Counted from the first letter of the stretch, positions 13,813 through 22,155 are shown. The stretch is DNA of 33,132 nt from CAYWGR01 sp964458015 (GCA_964458015.1 CAYWGR010000043.1:1-33132), one strand, 5' to 3'. Numbers and translations are program-made. Notes: a model not told the origin generated them from the sequence alone.

Positions 13813-15924
13813 TTGAAAGTACGTGTTGAACGGCAAATTGGGGAATCTATTCTTTCTATTGAAACAGGTGAGTTAGCCAAGCAAGCTGCGGGGAGTTGCT
13901 TGGTGCAGTATGGCGAAACGGTCGTGTTGGCGGCAGTTGCCGCGGGCGGACCGCGGCCGGGCGATTTCTTTCCTCTCACCTGCGATTATCGCGAGCGTGT
14001 GGCGGCAGCGGGCAAGTTCCCTGGCGGTTTCTTAAAGCGTGAGGGCCGTCCGACCACCAAGGAAACGCTTACGGCCCGCTTGATGGATCGTCCGATCCGT
14101 CCGCTTTGGCCTGAGGATTTCCGCGATGAAGTACAAATCCAGTCGTTTGTTTTGGCCAGCGACCGCCAGAACGACGGCGACGTGTTGGCGATGAACGGTG
14201 CCTCGGCCGCGTTGACGATTTCGCCGCTGCCTTTCCAGGGGCCCATCGGATCCATTCGTTTGGCCTGCATCGAAGGCCAATTCGTTCCGTTCCCCACACA
14301 CGACGCCTTGGAAGAGAGCGACCTGGACCTGATCGTGTCGGGCAGCAAGGATTCGATCTTGATGATCGAGGGTTTTGCCCGCGAAATGCCCGAAGACCGC
14401 ATGGCCGACGCCATTGTCTTCGCTCATAATTGCATCCGCGAGATTTGCGCGATGCAGGAAGAGTTGGCCGCCAAGGTCGGAACCGTCAAGAAGCAATACG
14501 AAGCGGTGACCGACCACGGGCTGTTGGCCGCCTTGCGATCGAAATACTACGATGCGTTGCGAGCGGCGATGCAGATCGAAGGCAAGTTGGTCCGCAACGA
14601 GGCTCGGGCTACCATTAAGAAACAAGCCGTGGCCGAGACGATTCCCGATCCGAAAGCCGAGGGCGCGGTTACGGCGGACGCTTTCGACGTGGCCTGGGAA
14701 GCATTGGAAACGCGCGTCGTTCGCGACCAGATCCTTACCGGCACGCGACCGGACGGGCGCAACTTCAAAACGCTTCGTCCCATTTCGTGCAAAGTTGATT
14801 TGCTGCCTCGCGTTCATGGTTCGGCGATGTTCCAACGCGGCGAGACGCAATCGTTGGTCACGGTCACATTGGGCACAGGCCGCGACGAGCAGCGGGTGGA
14901 CGGCCTGGTCGAGGAATACTCGCAGAAGTTCATGCTGCACTATTATTTTCCGTCGTTCTCGGTGGGCGAAGTTCGTCCGATCCGCGGACCGGGCCGTCGC
15001 GAGATCGGCCACGGCGCGTTGGCCGAACGAAGCGTGAAGCCGGTGCTGCCTGATCCCGACGCTTTCCCCTATACGATCCGCATCATCTCCGACATTTTGG
15101 AGAGCAACGGTTCCAGCTCCATGGCCAGCGTTTGCGGCGCTACGTTGGGGTTGATGGCGGCCGGCGTTCCGATCACGAACCCCGTGGCCGGCATTTCGGT
15201 GGGCTTGGTCAAAGAGTCCGATCGCTATGTTCTGTTGACCGACATCATCGGTGACGAAGATCACTACGGTGACATGGATTTCAAGGTGGCTGGCACGCAA
15301 AACGGCATCACCGGCATCCAGTTGGACCTGAAGATCGCCGGCATCAGCGAAGAGATCGTTCGCGAAACGTTGAAGCAATCGCGCGAGGCGCGCATCGAGA
15401 TTCTTCGCACGATGCTCAGTGCGATTCCGCGTCCTCGGTCGGAAATTTCTCCGTGGGCGCCGCGCTTGTTGCGGACGCACATCGATCCCGAAAAGATCGG
15501 CCTGTTGATCGGCCCGGGCGGCAAGATGATCCGCTCGATTCAGGAGACCACCGGCGCGTTGATCGAAGTCGACGATGACGGCACGGTGAGCATCGCCAGC
15601 TTCAACGCCGAGGGCGCGAAGGAAGCGATGAAGAAGGTCGAAGCGTTGACGGCTTCGGTCGAAGTAGGCCGGATTTACGACGGCCGCGTGACCAGCGTCA
15701 AGGATTTCGGCGCGTTCATCGAGATTCTGCCCGGCAAGGACGGCTTGTGCCACATCAGCGAACTGGCCGACGGCTACGTCAACAGCGTTTCGGACGTCTG
15801 CAAGGTGGGCGACGAGATGCAGGTCAAGGTCATCGCGATTGACGATCAAGACCGGGTTAAACTCAGCCGCAAGGCCGTGTTGCGCGAGCAAGCAGCGCAG
15901 CAAAAGGAAAACGGCGACAACTAA
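13813..15924 (+). CDS. pnp: Polyribonucleotide nucleotidyltransferase (PNPase)
   Basis: A 703-residue phosphorolytic 3'-5' exoribonuclease of mRNA decay. The domain order is canonical: RNase PH core 1 (about 10-140), an alpha-helical linker (about 240-315), RNase PH core 2 (about 325-545), KH (about 556-615, KIGLLIGPGGKMIRSIQE) and S1 (about 620-690, GRIYDGRVTSVKDFGAFIEI). Catalytic residues by comparison with E. coli D486/D492/K494 are Asp483, Asp489 and Lys491 in EDHYGDMDFKVAGT. The start is TTG 13813, with AGGAG at 13802-13806 six bases upstream. A long antisense frame over this gene is a codon-bias shadow. It lies downstream of rpsO, as in many bacteria. Confidence 0.97.
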   Translation: MKVRVERQIGESILSIETGELAKQAAGSCLVQYGETVVLAAVAAGGPRPGDFFPLTCDYRERVAAAGKFPGGFLKREGRPTTKETLTARLMDRPIRPLWPEDFRDEVQIQSFVLASDRQNDGDVLAMNGASAALTISPLPFQGPIGSIRLACIEGQFVPFPTHDALEESDLDLIVSGSKDSILMIEGFAREMPEDRMADAIVFAHNCIREICAMQEELAAKVGTVKKQYEAVTDHGLLAALRSKYYDALRAAMQIEGKLVRNEARATIKKQAVAETIPDPKAEGAVTADAFDVAWEALETRVVRDQILTGTRPDGRNFKTLRPISCKVDLLPRVHGSAMFQRGETQSLVTVTLGTGRDEQRVDGLVEEYSQKFMLHYYFPSFSVGEVRPIRGPGRREIGHGALAERSVKPVLPDPDAFPYTIRIISDILESNGSSSMASVCGATLGLMAAGVPITNPVAGISVGLVKESDRYVLLTDIIGDEDHYGDMDFKVAGTQNGITGIQLDLKIAGISEEIVRETLKQSREARIEILRTMLSAIPRPRSEISPWAPRLLRTHIDPEKIGLLIGPGGKMIRSIQETTGALIEVDDDGTVSIASFNAEGAKEAMKKVEALTASVEVGRIYDGRVTSVKDFGAFIEILPGKDGLCHISELADGYVNSVSDVCKVGDEMQVKVIAIDDQDRVKLSRKAVLREQAAQQKENGDN

Positions 15925-15939
15925 GGGAAATGATTACTT

Positions 15940-16017
15940 GGGATTAGAGGATTGAAGATTAGCAAGCATTGCCTCTGCGATGCTAATCTCCAATCCCTAA
16001 TCCCTATTCTCTTTTTT
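15940..16017 (+). terminator. Repeat-derived hairpin with T run after pnp
   Basis: The left arm 15940-15964 (gggattagaggattgaagattagca) and the right arm 15981-16004 (complementary apart from a few positions) form a long imperfect stem. It is followed by tattctctttttt (T run 16012-16017). It is built from the same gggattag words as the low-complexity repeats elsewhere. The stem plus T run could terminate pnp transcription, five bases before the histidine kinase start. Confidence 0.5.
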
Positions 16018-16021
16018 ATCC

Positions 16022-16756
16022 ATGTCGAATAACGCCGATCTCAATCAACGACTGGTCGATCAGTACACGGAGATTGCGCGGTTGGCCGGCGGGCTTGCGC
16101 ACGAAATCAAAAATCCGCTATCGACCATCCGCATGAACATGGAGCTTCTGGCGGAGGATTTTCGCGATTCCGACGCGTCTCGCGATCGCCGGGCGCTCAG
16201 GAAAGTCGAGTTAGTCCAGCGGGAATGCACGCGATTGCAGGATTTGCTGGATAATTTTTTGCGGTTCACGAAAGCCCATCGGTTGAACCTTCAGCCGAGC
16301 GATCTCAACATGCAAGTCGGCCAAGTGTTGGACTTCTATCGTCCGAGGGCCACGGAAGCCAAGGTCGAAGTGGTCGATTATCTCACGGGCAATTTGCCAA
16401 CCGTACTTCTGGATCGCGAGGCTTTTCATGGGGCGCTGTTCAATTTGATCCTGAATGCCGAACAGGCGATGCCCGACGGAGGCCAGCTTGTCGTGCGCAC
16501 CTACGGAACGCCCGACGGCGTGGCATTGGACCTGATCGACACGGGCTGCGGCATGGACGCCGACACGCAGAGCAAAGTATTCAATACGTTTTTCTCGATG
16601 AAAAGCGGCGGATCGGGGCTAGGATTGCCCACCACGCGGAAAATCATCGAGGGGCACGGAGGCCGCATCAGCCTTCAGAGCGAAGTCGGCCGCGGAACAC
16701 AAATCACCATCAAGCTGCCCGTCCCCGCCCGCTTGCCGGCCGACGGCGGCACATAG
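16022..16756 (+). CDS. Soluble sensor histidine kinase without a sensor domain
   Basis: A 244-residue two-component kinase consisting only of the transmitter core. The HisKA dimerisation helix carries the H-box LAGGLAHEIKNPLSTIRMN, with phospho-acceptor His27. The HATPase_c domain has the N-box NLILNAEQAMP (Asn145), G1 DTGCGMD, and the F/G2 region FFSMKSGGSGLGLPTTRKIIEGHGG. No transmembrane helix, PAS, HAMP or extracellular domain is present, so it is cytosolic and must receive its signal from a partner. It resembles NtrB-type kinases in H-box and length. The partner could be the REC-only regulator at 18430-18849, which is on the opposite strand and not adjacent. A GNAT gene follows within 16 bp. 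Confidence 0.92.
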   Translation: MSNNADLNQRLVDQYTEIARLAGGLAHEIKNPLSTIRMNMELLAEDFRDSDASRDRRALRKVELVQRECTRLQDLLDNFLRFTKAHRLNLQPSDLNMQVGQVLDFYRPRATEAKVEVVDYLTGNLPTVLLDREAFHGALFNLILNAEQAMPDGGQLVVRTYGTPDGVALDLIDTGCGMDADTQSKVFNTFFSMKSGGSGLGLPTTRKIIEGHGGRISLQSEVGRGTQITIKLPVPARLPADGGT

Positions 16757-16772
16757 TCAAGAGTTGCATCTT

Positions 16773-17264
16773 ATGACGAATTCCTCCCTTACGCTTCGCT
16801 ACGAGGTTCGGCCCGAGGATCGCGACGTTGTTCGGCAACTAGTCGCTTCGACCGGCGTATTTTCCTCCGTGGAAATTGACGTGGCGGTGGAGCTGGTCGA
16901 GGAGCGGTTGAAACGCGGCGATGCGAGCGAGTATTTTTTCGTGTTTGCCGAGGAAAACGGTCGCACGGTCGGCTATACCTGCTACGGCCCGATTGCATTA
17001 ACGGCCGCCAGCTACGATCTCTATTGGATCGCGGTCGATAAGACGCAGCAAGGTCGAAAATTCGGCCGGCTTCTGCTCGACCGCACCGAAGAGTTGATCG
17101 GTGAACGCGGCGGTCGGCAAGTTTACATCGAAACATCCAACCGGGGCGATTATGCACCGACGCGCGGCTTCTATTTGCGATGCGGCTACAGCCAGGAAGC
17201 GTTATTGAAGGATTTCTACGCCGCGAATGATGATAAAGTGATCTACTCGAAGCGGATCGGGTAG
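16773..17264 (+). CDS. GNAT-family N-acetyltransferase
   Basis: A 163-residue acetyl-CoA-dependent acyltransferase of the GNAT fold. Visible parts are the beta4 strand DLYWIAVDKTQQGRKFGRLLLDRTEEL, with the R/Q-x-x-G-x-G/A-like pyrophosphate loop (QQGRKFG), and the later segment VYIETSNRGDYAPTRGFYLRCGY typical of motif B. The substrate is unknown. I chose ATG 16773 over the in-frame TTG 16764 because AAGAG (about 16759-16763) is about nine bases before the ATG but abuts the TTG. It lies 16 bp after the histidine kinase, so the two are likely co-transcribed. Confidence 0.88.
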   Translation: MTNSSLTLRYEVRPEDRDVVRQLVASTGVFSSVEIDVAVELVEERLKRGDASEYFFVFAEENGRTVGYTCYGPIALTAASYDLYWIAVDKTQQGRKFGRLLLDRTEELIGERGGRQVYIETSNRGDYAPTRGFYLRCGYSQEALLKDFYAANDDKVIYSKRIG

Positions 17265-17271
17265 CATTCGG

Positions 17272-17400
17272 CGTTCCGAAGCCGGAGCTTCGGAACGAGA
17301 ATAAACCTCGGAACAAGATTAGATTTCAGAACGAGATTAGATTTCAGAGCGATTGCTGTCATTCTATTCTCCAATCCCTAATCCCTAATCCCTAGCCTCT
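17272..17400. repeat. Palindrome plus low-complexity repeat between convergent genes
   Basis: A perfect hairpin at 17272-17297 has arms cgttccgaagc/gcttcggaacg and loop cgga, identical to the copy at 2171-2196. It is followed by iterated (c)gaacaagattagatttcag words (17309-17350) and by 17366-17400, repeated aatccctaatccctagc words. It lies between the GNAT gene and the convergent SDR gene, where it could end transcription from both sides. Confidence 0.7.
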
Positions 17401-17411
17401 AGCCCCTCCTC

Positions 17412-18428
17412 CTATATCCACCCTTCGCGTTTGTACCATTCAGCGGTCTGGCGGAGCCGGGCAATCAGCGGGGCGGCGACTTCGAAGCCTAGTTCTTCCT
17501 GCGACTTTTGGGCGGAACAGATCCAAGACCCCGCTTCGATTTCACGGACTTTGTCGAGGTTCATCAACAAGGGGTGTTGTCGGACATGGGAAATCACTTC
17601 TCCGACGGCGGAAATGGTGCGTATCACCGGTAGGGCCGTGGGAATGATTATTACCCGACGGTCCATCGATTCCGCGATTAAGCGGCCAAGATCGGCGTAG
17701 TTCAGATCCTGTTCGCAAGCAGCGAAGTAGTAGCCTTGTCCGGGTTGATCGCTGGGGCGGCCCAACGGCGGCAGCCGACGGCCGCGTTCGGCCGCGAGTA
17801 TCAGCAGTTGCGAAAGGTCGTCGGCGTGGATCATCGAGAAGAGCCGCGGCTTGAATCCCGGAACTATGTGTACGCCGAGGCGCAAGATCGAATGAAACAT
17901 GGGGAAAGCCAGATGATCGCCTTCGCCCAAGACGATCGGCGGCCGGACGACCGAGATCGGTATGCGCTCGGCAAAACCCTCGGCGACATGTTCGCCCGAG
18001 CGCTTGCTGCGGCCGTAATGCGATACCGGCTCGGGAGTATCCGACTCAATGCGAGGGCGGCCGTCAACCGCCGCGCCCGCGGCAGCCAGCGATGAGACAC
18101 AAACCATCACCGGCGGCGTCTCTTGGCCGGCGCATGCCTTGGCCACGTTGGCGACGCCCCGGCGGTTGACCTCGTAGAATTGCCGGCTGTTGAGAACCAA
18201 CGTGCGGCCGGCAAGATGATAAACAACCTGTTGTTTGGCCACGGCCGGGGGCAGGCAACTGGGATCGGTCACGTCGCCATAGACCAGCTTTGCACCAAGC
18301 GTTTGCAAGGGCTCGACCTTGGAAGTTCTTCGCACGAGGCAGGAAACATCATCCCCTCGGGCCGTCAGTGCGGCGACGAGGTGGGTGCCGATAAAGCCGC
18401 TTGCTCCCGTTACAAGAACTTTCGCCAT
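17412..18428 (-). CDS. NAD-dependent epimerase/dehydratase (extended SDR)
   Basis: A 338-residue extended short-chain dehydrogenase/reductase. The Rossmann dinucleotide motif is VTGASGFIGTHL (Gly8, Gly11, Gly14). The catalytic Ser lies in VCVSSLAAAG (Ser112/113), and the Tyr-Lys pair is Tyr138-Lys142 in HYGRSK. RPPIVLGEGD and the C-terminal substrate-binding half follow. Homologues include nucleoside-diphosphate-sugar epimerases and 3-beta-HSD-like enzymes; the substrate cannot be told from sequence. The ATG lies one base after the stop of the response regulator, so the two form a tight minus-strand operon. Confidence 0.88.
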   Translation of the reverse strand: MAKVLVTGASGFIGTHLVAALTARGDDVSCLVRRTSKVEPLQTLGAKLVYGDVTDPSCLPPAVAKQQVVYHLAGRTLVLNSRQFYEVNRRGVANVAKACAGQETPPVMVCVSSLAAAGAAVDGRPRIESDTPEPVSHYGRSKRSGEHVAEGFAERIPISVVRPPIVLGEGDHLAFPMFHSILRLGVHIVPGFKPRLFSMIHADDLSQLLILAAERGRRLPPLGRPSDQPGQGYYFAACEQDLNYADLGRLIAESMDRRVIIIPTALPVIRTISAVGEVISHVRQHPLLMNLDKVREIEAGSWICSAQKSQEELGFEVAAPLIARLRQTAEWYKREGWI

Positions 18429-18429
18429 G

Positions 18430-18849
18430 TCATCCGTGCCAAGCGTAGGTACGTTGCAATGCCTGTCGGACGGCGCTGGTGATTTGCCCCACCGTCACGG
18501 TTTTAGAAAGCACCGAATAGGCGTGCGCCCGCAATGCTTGCTCAATCGTCGGCTCGTCGAGCTGGGCGGACAGCAAGATGCAAGGCAACATCGCGCGAAA
18601 CTCCTTCAGCATCCGAAGCGTTTCCAATCCAGTGAGCTTGGGCATGTGCATGTCCAGCAGAACCACGTGGACCGTTTCGCTGCGGACGATTTTCAGGGCC
18701 TCTTGTCCGTCGCTGGCCATCAGGGTACGAAAACCCGTCGGCTCGAAGACAACGCTGAGCGTTTCCCGAAAACCGGGGTCGTCGTCGGTGATCAGTAGTG
18801 ATGGCGTTTCGACCAGCATGGCTTTGCTTGCCTCATTTGCAGGGTCCAA
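18430..18849 (-). CDS. Single-domain response regulator (REC only)
   Basis: A 139-residue CheY-like receiver with no output domain. The acidic pocket is Asp22-Asp24 in LLITDDDPGF, the phospho-acceptor is Asp66 in VVLLDMHMPKLTG, the switch Ser is Ser94 in ILLSAQ, and the conserved Lys is Lys116 in VLSKTV. The start could be at 18849 or at the in-frame ATG giving MLVETPSLLITDDD (18819); the extra 10 residues are not conserved in the family. It is translated just before the SDR gene. As a stand-alone receiver it would act by protein contact or phosphotransfer. The kinase at 16022-16756 is a candidate partner. Confidence 0.92.
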   Translation of the reverse strand: MDPANEASKAMLVETPSLLITDDDPGFRETLSVVFEPTGFRTLMASDGQEALKIVRSETVHVVLLDMHMPKLTGLETLRMLKEFRAMLPCILLSAQLDEPTIEQALRAHAYSVLSKTVTVGQITSAVRQALQRTYAWHG

Positions 18850-19083
18850 CTCAATTGTTGTGCAAGTTATGTGCCATCTTCCGCCGCGGCCCCCTCTTCG
18901 GTGTAGTTCTCAACGATAACCGACGACAGGACAACATTTTACGCCATTCGCAAATTCATGGCCAGATGGAATTGATTCCTTCCGGGAGAGATATTTACCC
19001 AGTTCGGCAGGCGGAAGTCTGCCGTTTTGACAGGAAAATAAACCGCGCAAGAGAATGGTGCTGACAGAAAATCATGGCAAGCG

Positions 19084-19149
19084 GTCATTCCGAGCGGAGC
19101 AAAGAATCTCGCCGGAATTACGGAGATTCTTCGCTCCGCTCAGAATGAC
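19084..19149. repeat. Palindromic repeat of the cattctgagcggagcgaagaatc family, intergenic copy
   Basis: Arms 19084-19110 and 19123-19149 are complementary at 25 of 27 positions (core words gtcattcygagcggagc and gaagaatctc). A second copy lies inside the MFS gene (21037-21100). This one sits in the gene-free spacer 18850-19248, upstream of the ExbD-like gene. Otherwise the spacer shows no ORF with a ribosome-binding site. Confidence 0.8.
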
Positions 19150-19248
19150 GGAACAGCCAAAAAATTAACGCACTCAAAAAAATGCTCCTCGGGCAATAAT
19201 CTCTGTTACCAACCGCGAATCTTATGGTGGAAACGGAGGACGTCGATC

Positions 19249-19752
19249 ATGACTAAGAACAAACGCCGATCGTCGGACGAAGTCGAGTTGAATCTGGCCG
19301 CCATGCTCGATATGGCCTTTCAATTACTGGCTTTTTTCATTCTTACATTTCAACCGTTTCCGTTTGAGGGCGGGCTTATAATGCGAATGCCACAGGCAAT
19401 GCCATCGGGCAACAGCCCGGGGCCTACCGTGGGCACAGTCCCGTCCAACGTGCCCATCCAATCCGCCTCGCTAAAAACACTTACGATCAGCGTGATTGCC
19501 GATCCAAAAAGCGGTGAAATCACCTCGCTTGGCTTGGGTGACGCGCAAATCACCGGCCTTCCGGCATTGGAGCAAAGGATGCGCGATATATTTGCCGATC
19601 CCGGCAATCCCTTCGAGCAGGTGCAGCTCCAGATCAGTGAAAACTGCCGCTACGACGAATTGATGCGTGTCGTAGAGACGTGCATCAAGCAACGCTTGCC
19701 CGGCGGCCGTGAATTGCCGAAACTTGCGATGGTCGAAATCCCCGGCGGCTAA
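19249..19752 (+). CDS. ExbD/TolR-like biopolymer transport protein
   Basis: A 167-residue protein with the ExbD/TolR layout: a short basic cytoplasmic N terminus (MTKNKRRSSDE), then VELNLAAMLDMAFQLLAFFILTF. This holds the single membrane helix (about 16-36) with its conserved Asp in MLDM, which in the family carries the proton-motive function. A periplasmic domain follows (TISVIADPKSGEITSLGLGD...CRYDELMRVVETCIKQ). GGAGG at 19235-19239 precedes the ATG. ExbD normally works with an ExbB/TolQ partner, and no such gene is in the window, so it is an orphan here. Confidence 0.85.
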   Translation: MTKNKRRSSDEVELNLAAMLDMAFQLLAFFILTFQPFPFEGGLIMRMPQAMPSGNSPGPTVGTVPSNVPIQSASLKTLTISVIADPKSGEITSLGLGDAQITGLPALEQRMRDIFADPGNPFEQVQLQISENCRYDELMRVVETCIKQRLPGGRELPKLAMVEIPGG

Positions 19753-19978
19753 CACCACACAACATGGCCTAGGAAGAATGCCACAAAAAGACGAAGAAAC
19801 ACAAAAAACAGGGAGAAACCACAGATAAACACAGATGAACACGGATAAGAAAGGGCCATAAGTTAGGGTTTACCTCATAACATATAAAATCTGGGGCTCC
19901 ATGTGGTCTCTTTTGGCAATTTGATTACTTGCCATCCAAGCTTTTCGATAGTTCAATGAAGGCTGAAGGAGAGCCAAT

Positions 19979-20317
19979 ATGCCTGTTCCCCTGCGTCAGC
20001 GGTGGCGTAAATGTATCGGGTCCGACGAAAAGGTCGGCCTGAAAATTACCGACGACGAACGGAAGCTAATTTTGGATGACCTGATGGACCTGAATAGTGA
20101 CCATGCCGATGCCATTCGGCCTATCTCAGCCAGTCAGCCGGTGGAGCTTACATTGGACGATTGGGATTACCTTCTCAGCAAGATCGCCTCTCGAGTTAGG
20201 CATACCAAGGACAAAAAAGTGGGCAAGAATCTGTGGGACATCTATAAGAAAATCCATCTTTTAATCTCTGGTAAGGGGCAATCTCTCTTACGAGGAAAGC
20301 CGCACCGCGGGAAGTAA
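19979..20317 (+). CDS. Small hypothetical protein
   Basis: A 112-residue protein I do not recognise. The start ATG 19979 has AAGGAG (19966-19971) seven bases upstream, which supports a real gene. The sequence is hydrophilic with no signal peptide or membrane segment. It has a basic N terminus (PLRQRWRKCIG), a central acidic/helical stretch (DERKLILDDLMDLNSDHAD), a DDWDYLLSKIASRV segment, and a strongly basic end (RGKPHRGK). It is flanked by the orphan ExbD-like gene and a convergent MFS gene, so context gives no clue. The length and charge pattern would fit a small nucleic-acid or protein-binding factor, but that is not supported further. Confidence 0.6.
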   Translation: MPVPLRQRWRKCIGSDEKVGLKITDDERKLILDDLMDLNSDHADAIRPISASQPVELTLDDWDYLLSKIASRVRHTKDKKVGKNLWDIYKKIHLLISGKGQSLLRGKPHRGK

Positions 20318-20390
20318 GGCGGTTTCCGATATTGGCTCCGTCCGTTTTAAGTATTTATCTTTGACAGAACGGCATATCTCCTGGACATGG

Positions 20391-21830
20391 TCAGTTAGTA
20401 TCGGGATCGGCTGGTTCGATCACCAGCAGCAATAGTGCCACGCCTAAACTGCGAGCGGCCCAGCCGAAGAAAAAAAGACAAGGGAAAAAGCCGATCTCGC
20501 AGCCTCCGGGCAGCAAGAATACTTCGCAGCGGTACTGATCCACCCATACACCACCAACGATCGTGCTTATGGCGTAGCATAGGCCGGTTATTGCGTAAAA
20601 AGCTGCAATATAGCGGCTATTTGATCTTTCGGGCGAAAGCTTCAGCATCAAGTTCGGCAAGCAGACGTTTAAGCCTGCATAGGCAATCCACAGCACCCAA
20701 GCACCCATAAACCAACCCCAGCGTGCCGGCGAGGCGACTGCAAAGCAGAGCAAGCCAGCCGCCACGATCAACTGGCTGACGATCATCACGGGCCGATTGC
20801 CGAACCGGTCGGCCAATGCTCCTACCCAAGGGCTAATGCCCAACTGGCCGAGCCGCATTAGGGTCGGCATTGCCAGTGAGAGAAACAACGACGCCCCTAA
20901 AATCTGGATGGGGAAATAATTCTGGGCGGATTGCGTTACACCGTTGAAGAACGAGAACCAACAACCGAAGGCCAGAAGCCGCAAAAAGCGAGTGTCCAGG
21001 AACGGTTTTAACAACGGGGAGCGATTCAAGAACGACGTCATTCTGAGCGAAGCGAAGAATCCGCGCGATTTTCGAGATCCTTCGCTGCGCTCAGGATGAC
21101 AGTTGCTTCGCTTGGGATGGCATTCGTTTCGTTTGGGATAACACTGTGGAACACGTGAAACAGATGTTTTGTCTGTTTCTGCCGCGGGCATCCAAATCAG
21201 TGGAACCAAGGCGGCGATCATGAACACCGCTCCGAGAGCCGCCATCATTCCGTAAGGGATCCAAGGCGGTATCTTGGGGTAGTTTTGCGAAAAGCCCCAG
21301 ACAAACAATCCTGCCGCAACCGCGGATGCCGCCTGACCGGCCACGAGCCAACGCTCGCGAAGACCGAGAAACCGACCTCGGATTGGCAAGGAAGCGATGT
21401 CGGCCATCCATGACCAGAGGCCCACCATGCCAAGATATTGGAGTAAATGATACAAACACCAAAGCAAGATCAGTGCCCAGCGCGAAGCGGCGGGTGAGGG
21501 GAGCCGGCCCGGCGCACAAATGCCCGGTAGCACGAAAAGTACCAAGGCGCCCAGCAAAAAGGTCGTCAGGCAGAATTGTTTTCGGTTGCCGAGCCGGTTG
21601 ATCATCGCCGGGGCGCCCAGCCGCAATAGTCCGACGATTTGCGGCATTGCCACTAAGAAGCCGATGCTTAGCCCCAGCAGTTCGGCGTGCAATTCCCTTG
21701 CAAAATAGATCACCAGCGTTGTGCTGGCCAGCCCATTGCCGAGAGCCCATAGGGCCCCATTCCAAATCGCCAACCGCCGTGCCCTGCGTCGTTCCAGAAT
21801 TGTCAGGTTTGTCATGCGATTGGGGGGCAT
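20391..21830 (-). CDS. MFS transporter with an in-frame palindromic-repeat insertion
   Basis: A 479-residue major facilitator superfamily permease with about 12 hydrophobic helices in two six-helix halves. The substrate is unknown. The N-terminal half carries an MFS-like loop with MINRLGNRK (77-84); the C-terminal half has the equivalent GALADRFGNRP. Between helix 6 and helix 7 (about residues 215-285) is an unusual loop: CYPKRNE, CHPKRSN, CHPERSE, then GSRKSRGFFASLRMTSF. This is the translation of an intergenic palindromic repeat (21030-21143). The frame stays open, so the protein may be functional with about 38 extra cytoplasmic residues. ATG 21830 or 21815 (MTNLTIL) may be the start. Confidence 0.85.
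   Translation of the reverse strand: MPPNRMTNLTILERRRARRLAIWNGALWALGNGLASTTLVIYFARELHAELLGLSIGFLVAMPQIVGLLRLGAPAMINRLGNRKQFCLTTFLLGALVLFVLPGICAPGRLPSPAASRWALILLWCLYHLLQYLGMVGLWSWMADIASLPIRGRFLGLRERWLVAGQAASAVAAGLFVWGFSQNYPKIPPWIPYGMMAALGAVFMIAALVPLIWMPAAETDKTSVSRVPQCYPKRNECHPKRSNCHPERSEGSRKSRGFFASLRMTSFLNRSPLLKPFLDTRFLRLLAFGCWFSFFNGVTQSAQNYFPIQILGASLFLSLAMPTLMRLGQLGISPWVGALADRFGNRPVMIVSQLIVAAGLLCFAVASPARWGWFMGAWVLWIAYAGLNVCLPNLMLKLSPERSNSRYIAAFYAITGLCYAISTIVGGVWVDQYRCEVFLLPGGCEIGFFPCLFFFGWAARSLGVALLLLVIEPADPDTN
21037..21143. repeat. Palindromic repeat inside the MFS gene, with tandem half-units
   Basis: Arms gtcattctgagcgaagcg... (21037-21061) and ...gcgctcaggatgac (21076-21100) form the hairpin, homologous to 19084-19149. 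On the right side the half-unit continues as three tandem 21-nt copies (21081-21101, 21102-21122, 21123-21143), read on the minus strand as CHPERSE, CHPKRSN and CYPKRNE. The 21-nt period keeps the reading frame. Confidence 0.85.
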
Positions 21831-21985
21831 GATATCCCGCGTATTTTGTTTTTTTGACCTTATTTACCCAATTTGGCCGGCAGGTGCAAGATATTGGCTG
21901 TTGCGGCAACCATTTTACGGGAAAGAGGTTTCCAGGCGGGATCATTTCGTGCCTGGTTGGCCTATGGGATGGCATTGCCATTCGT

Positions 21986-21991
21986 TATAAT
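21986..21991 (+). promoter_or_regulatory. Possible -10 box upstream of the ABC operon
   Basis: A perfect TATAAT (21986-21991) in the 389-bp gene-free spacer 21831-22219, 229 bp before the ABC ATPase start. No -35 element at normal spacing is visible; TTGGCC at 21957 is 23 bp away. The rest of the spacer is repeat copy B. Confidence 0.2.
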
Positions 21992-22041
21992 CTTTCTCTT
22001 TCTCACGTGTAGTCGGAGAACCGGCGACGTTGAGCACGCCA

Positions 22042-22155
22042 TTGATACCGACATTGCCAATGTTCCAGATTCAACCGCAAGCACGGCTGTTTCAGCCGAG
22101 TCTGCCGGCCTGACTGGCCGCGGAACGGTTCATTAGCAATGAAGGGCGCAATAAT
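22042..22155. repeat. REP-like dispersed repeat, copy B
   Basis: Homologous to copy A (12974-13090). Internal hairpins are well formed: cggct/agccg around a short loop (about 22084-22098) and ggcc-tgact-ggcc (22107-22119). It ends before a variable ataatggtggg. It lies 65 bp before the ABC ATPase start, within its likely 5' region. Confidence 0.8.

Noticed and set aside
14032..15903. Long minus-strand open frame (623 codons) over pnp
   Set aside because: It is antisense to the intact PNPase gene, has no recognisable motif, and arises from codon bias in GC-rich coding sequence.
21091..21981. Minus-strand open frame (296 codons) over the MFS gene start
   Set aside because: Alternative frame of the MFS gene; it lacks hydrophobic periodicity and conserved motifs.
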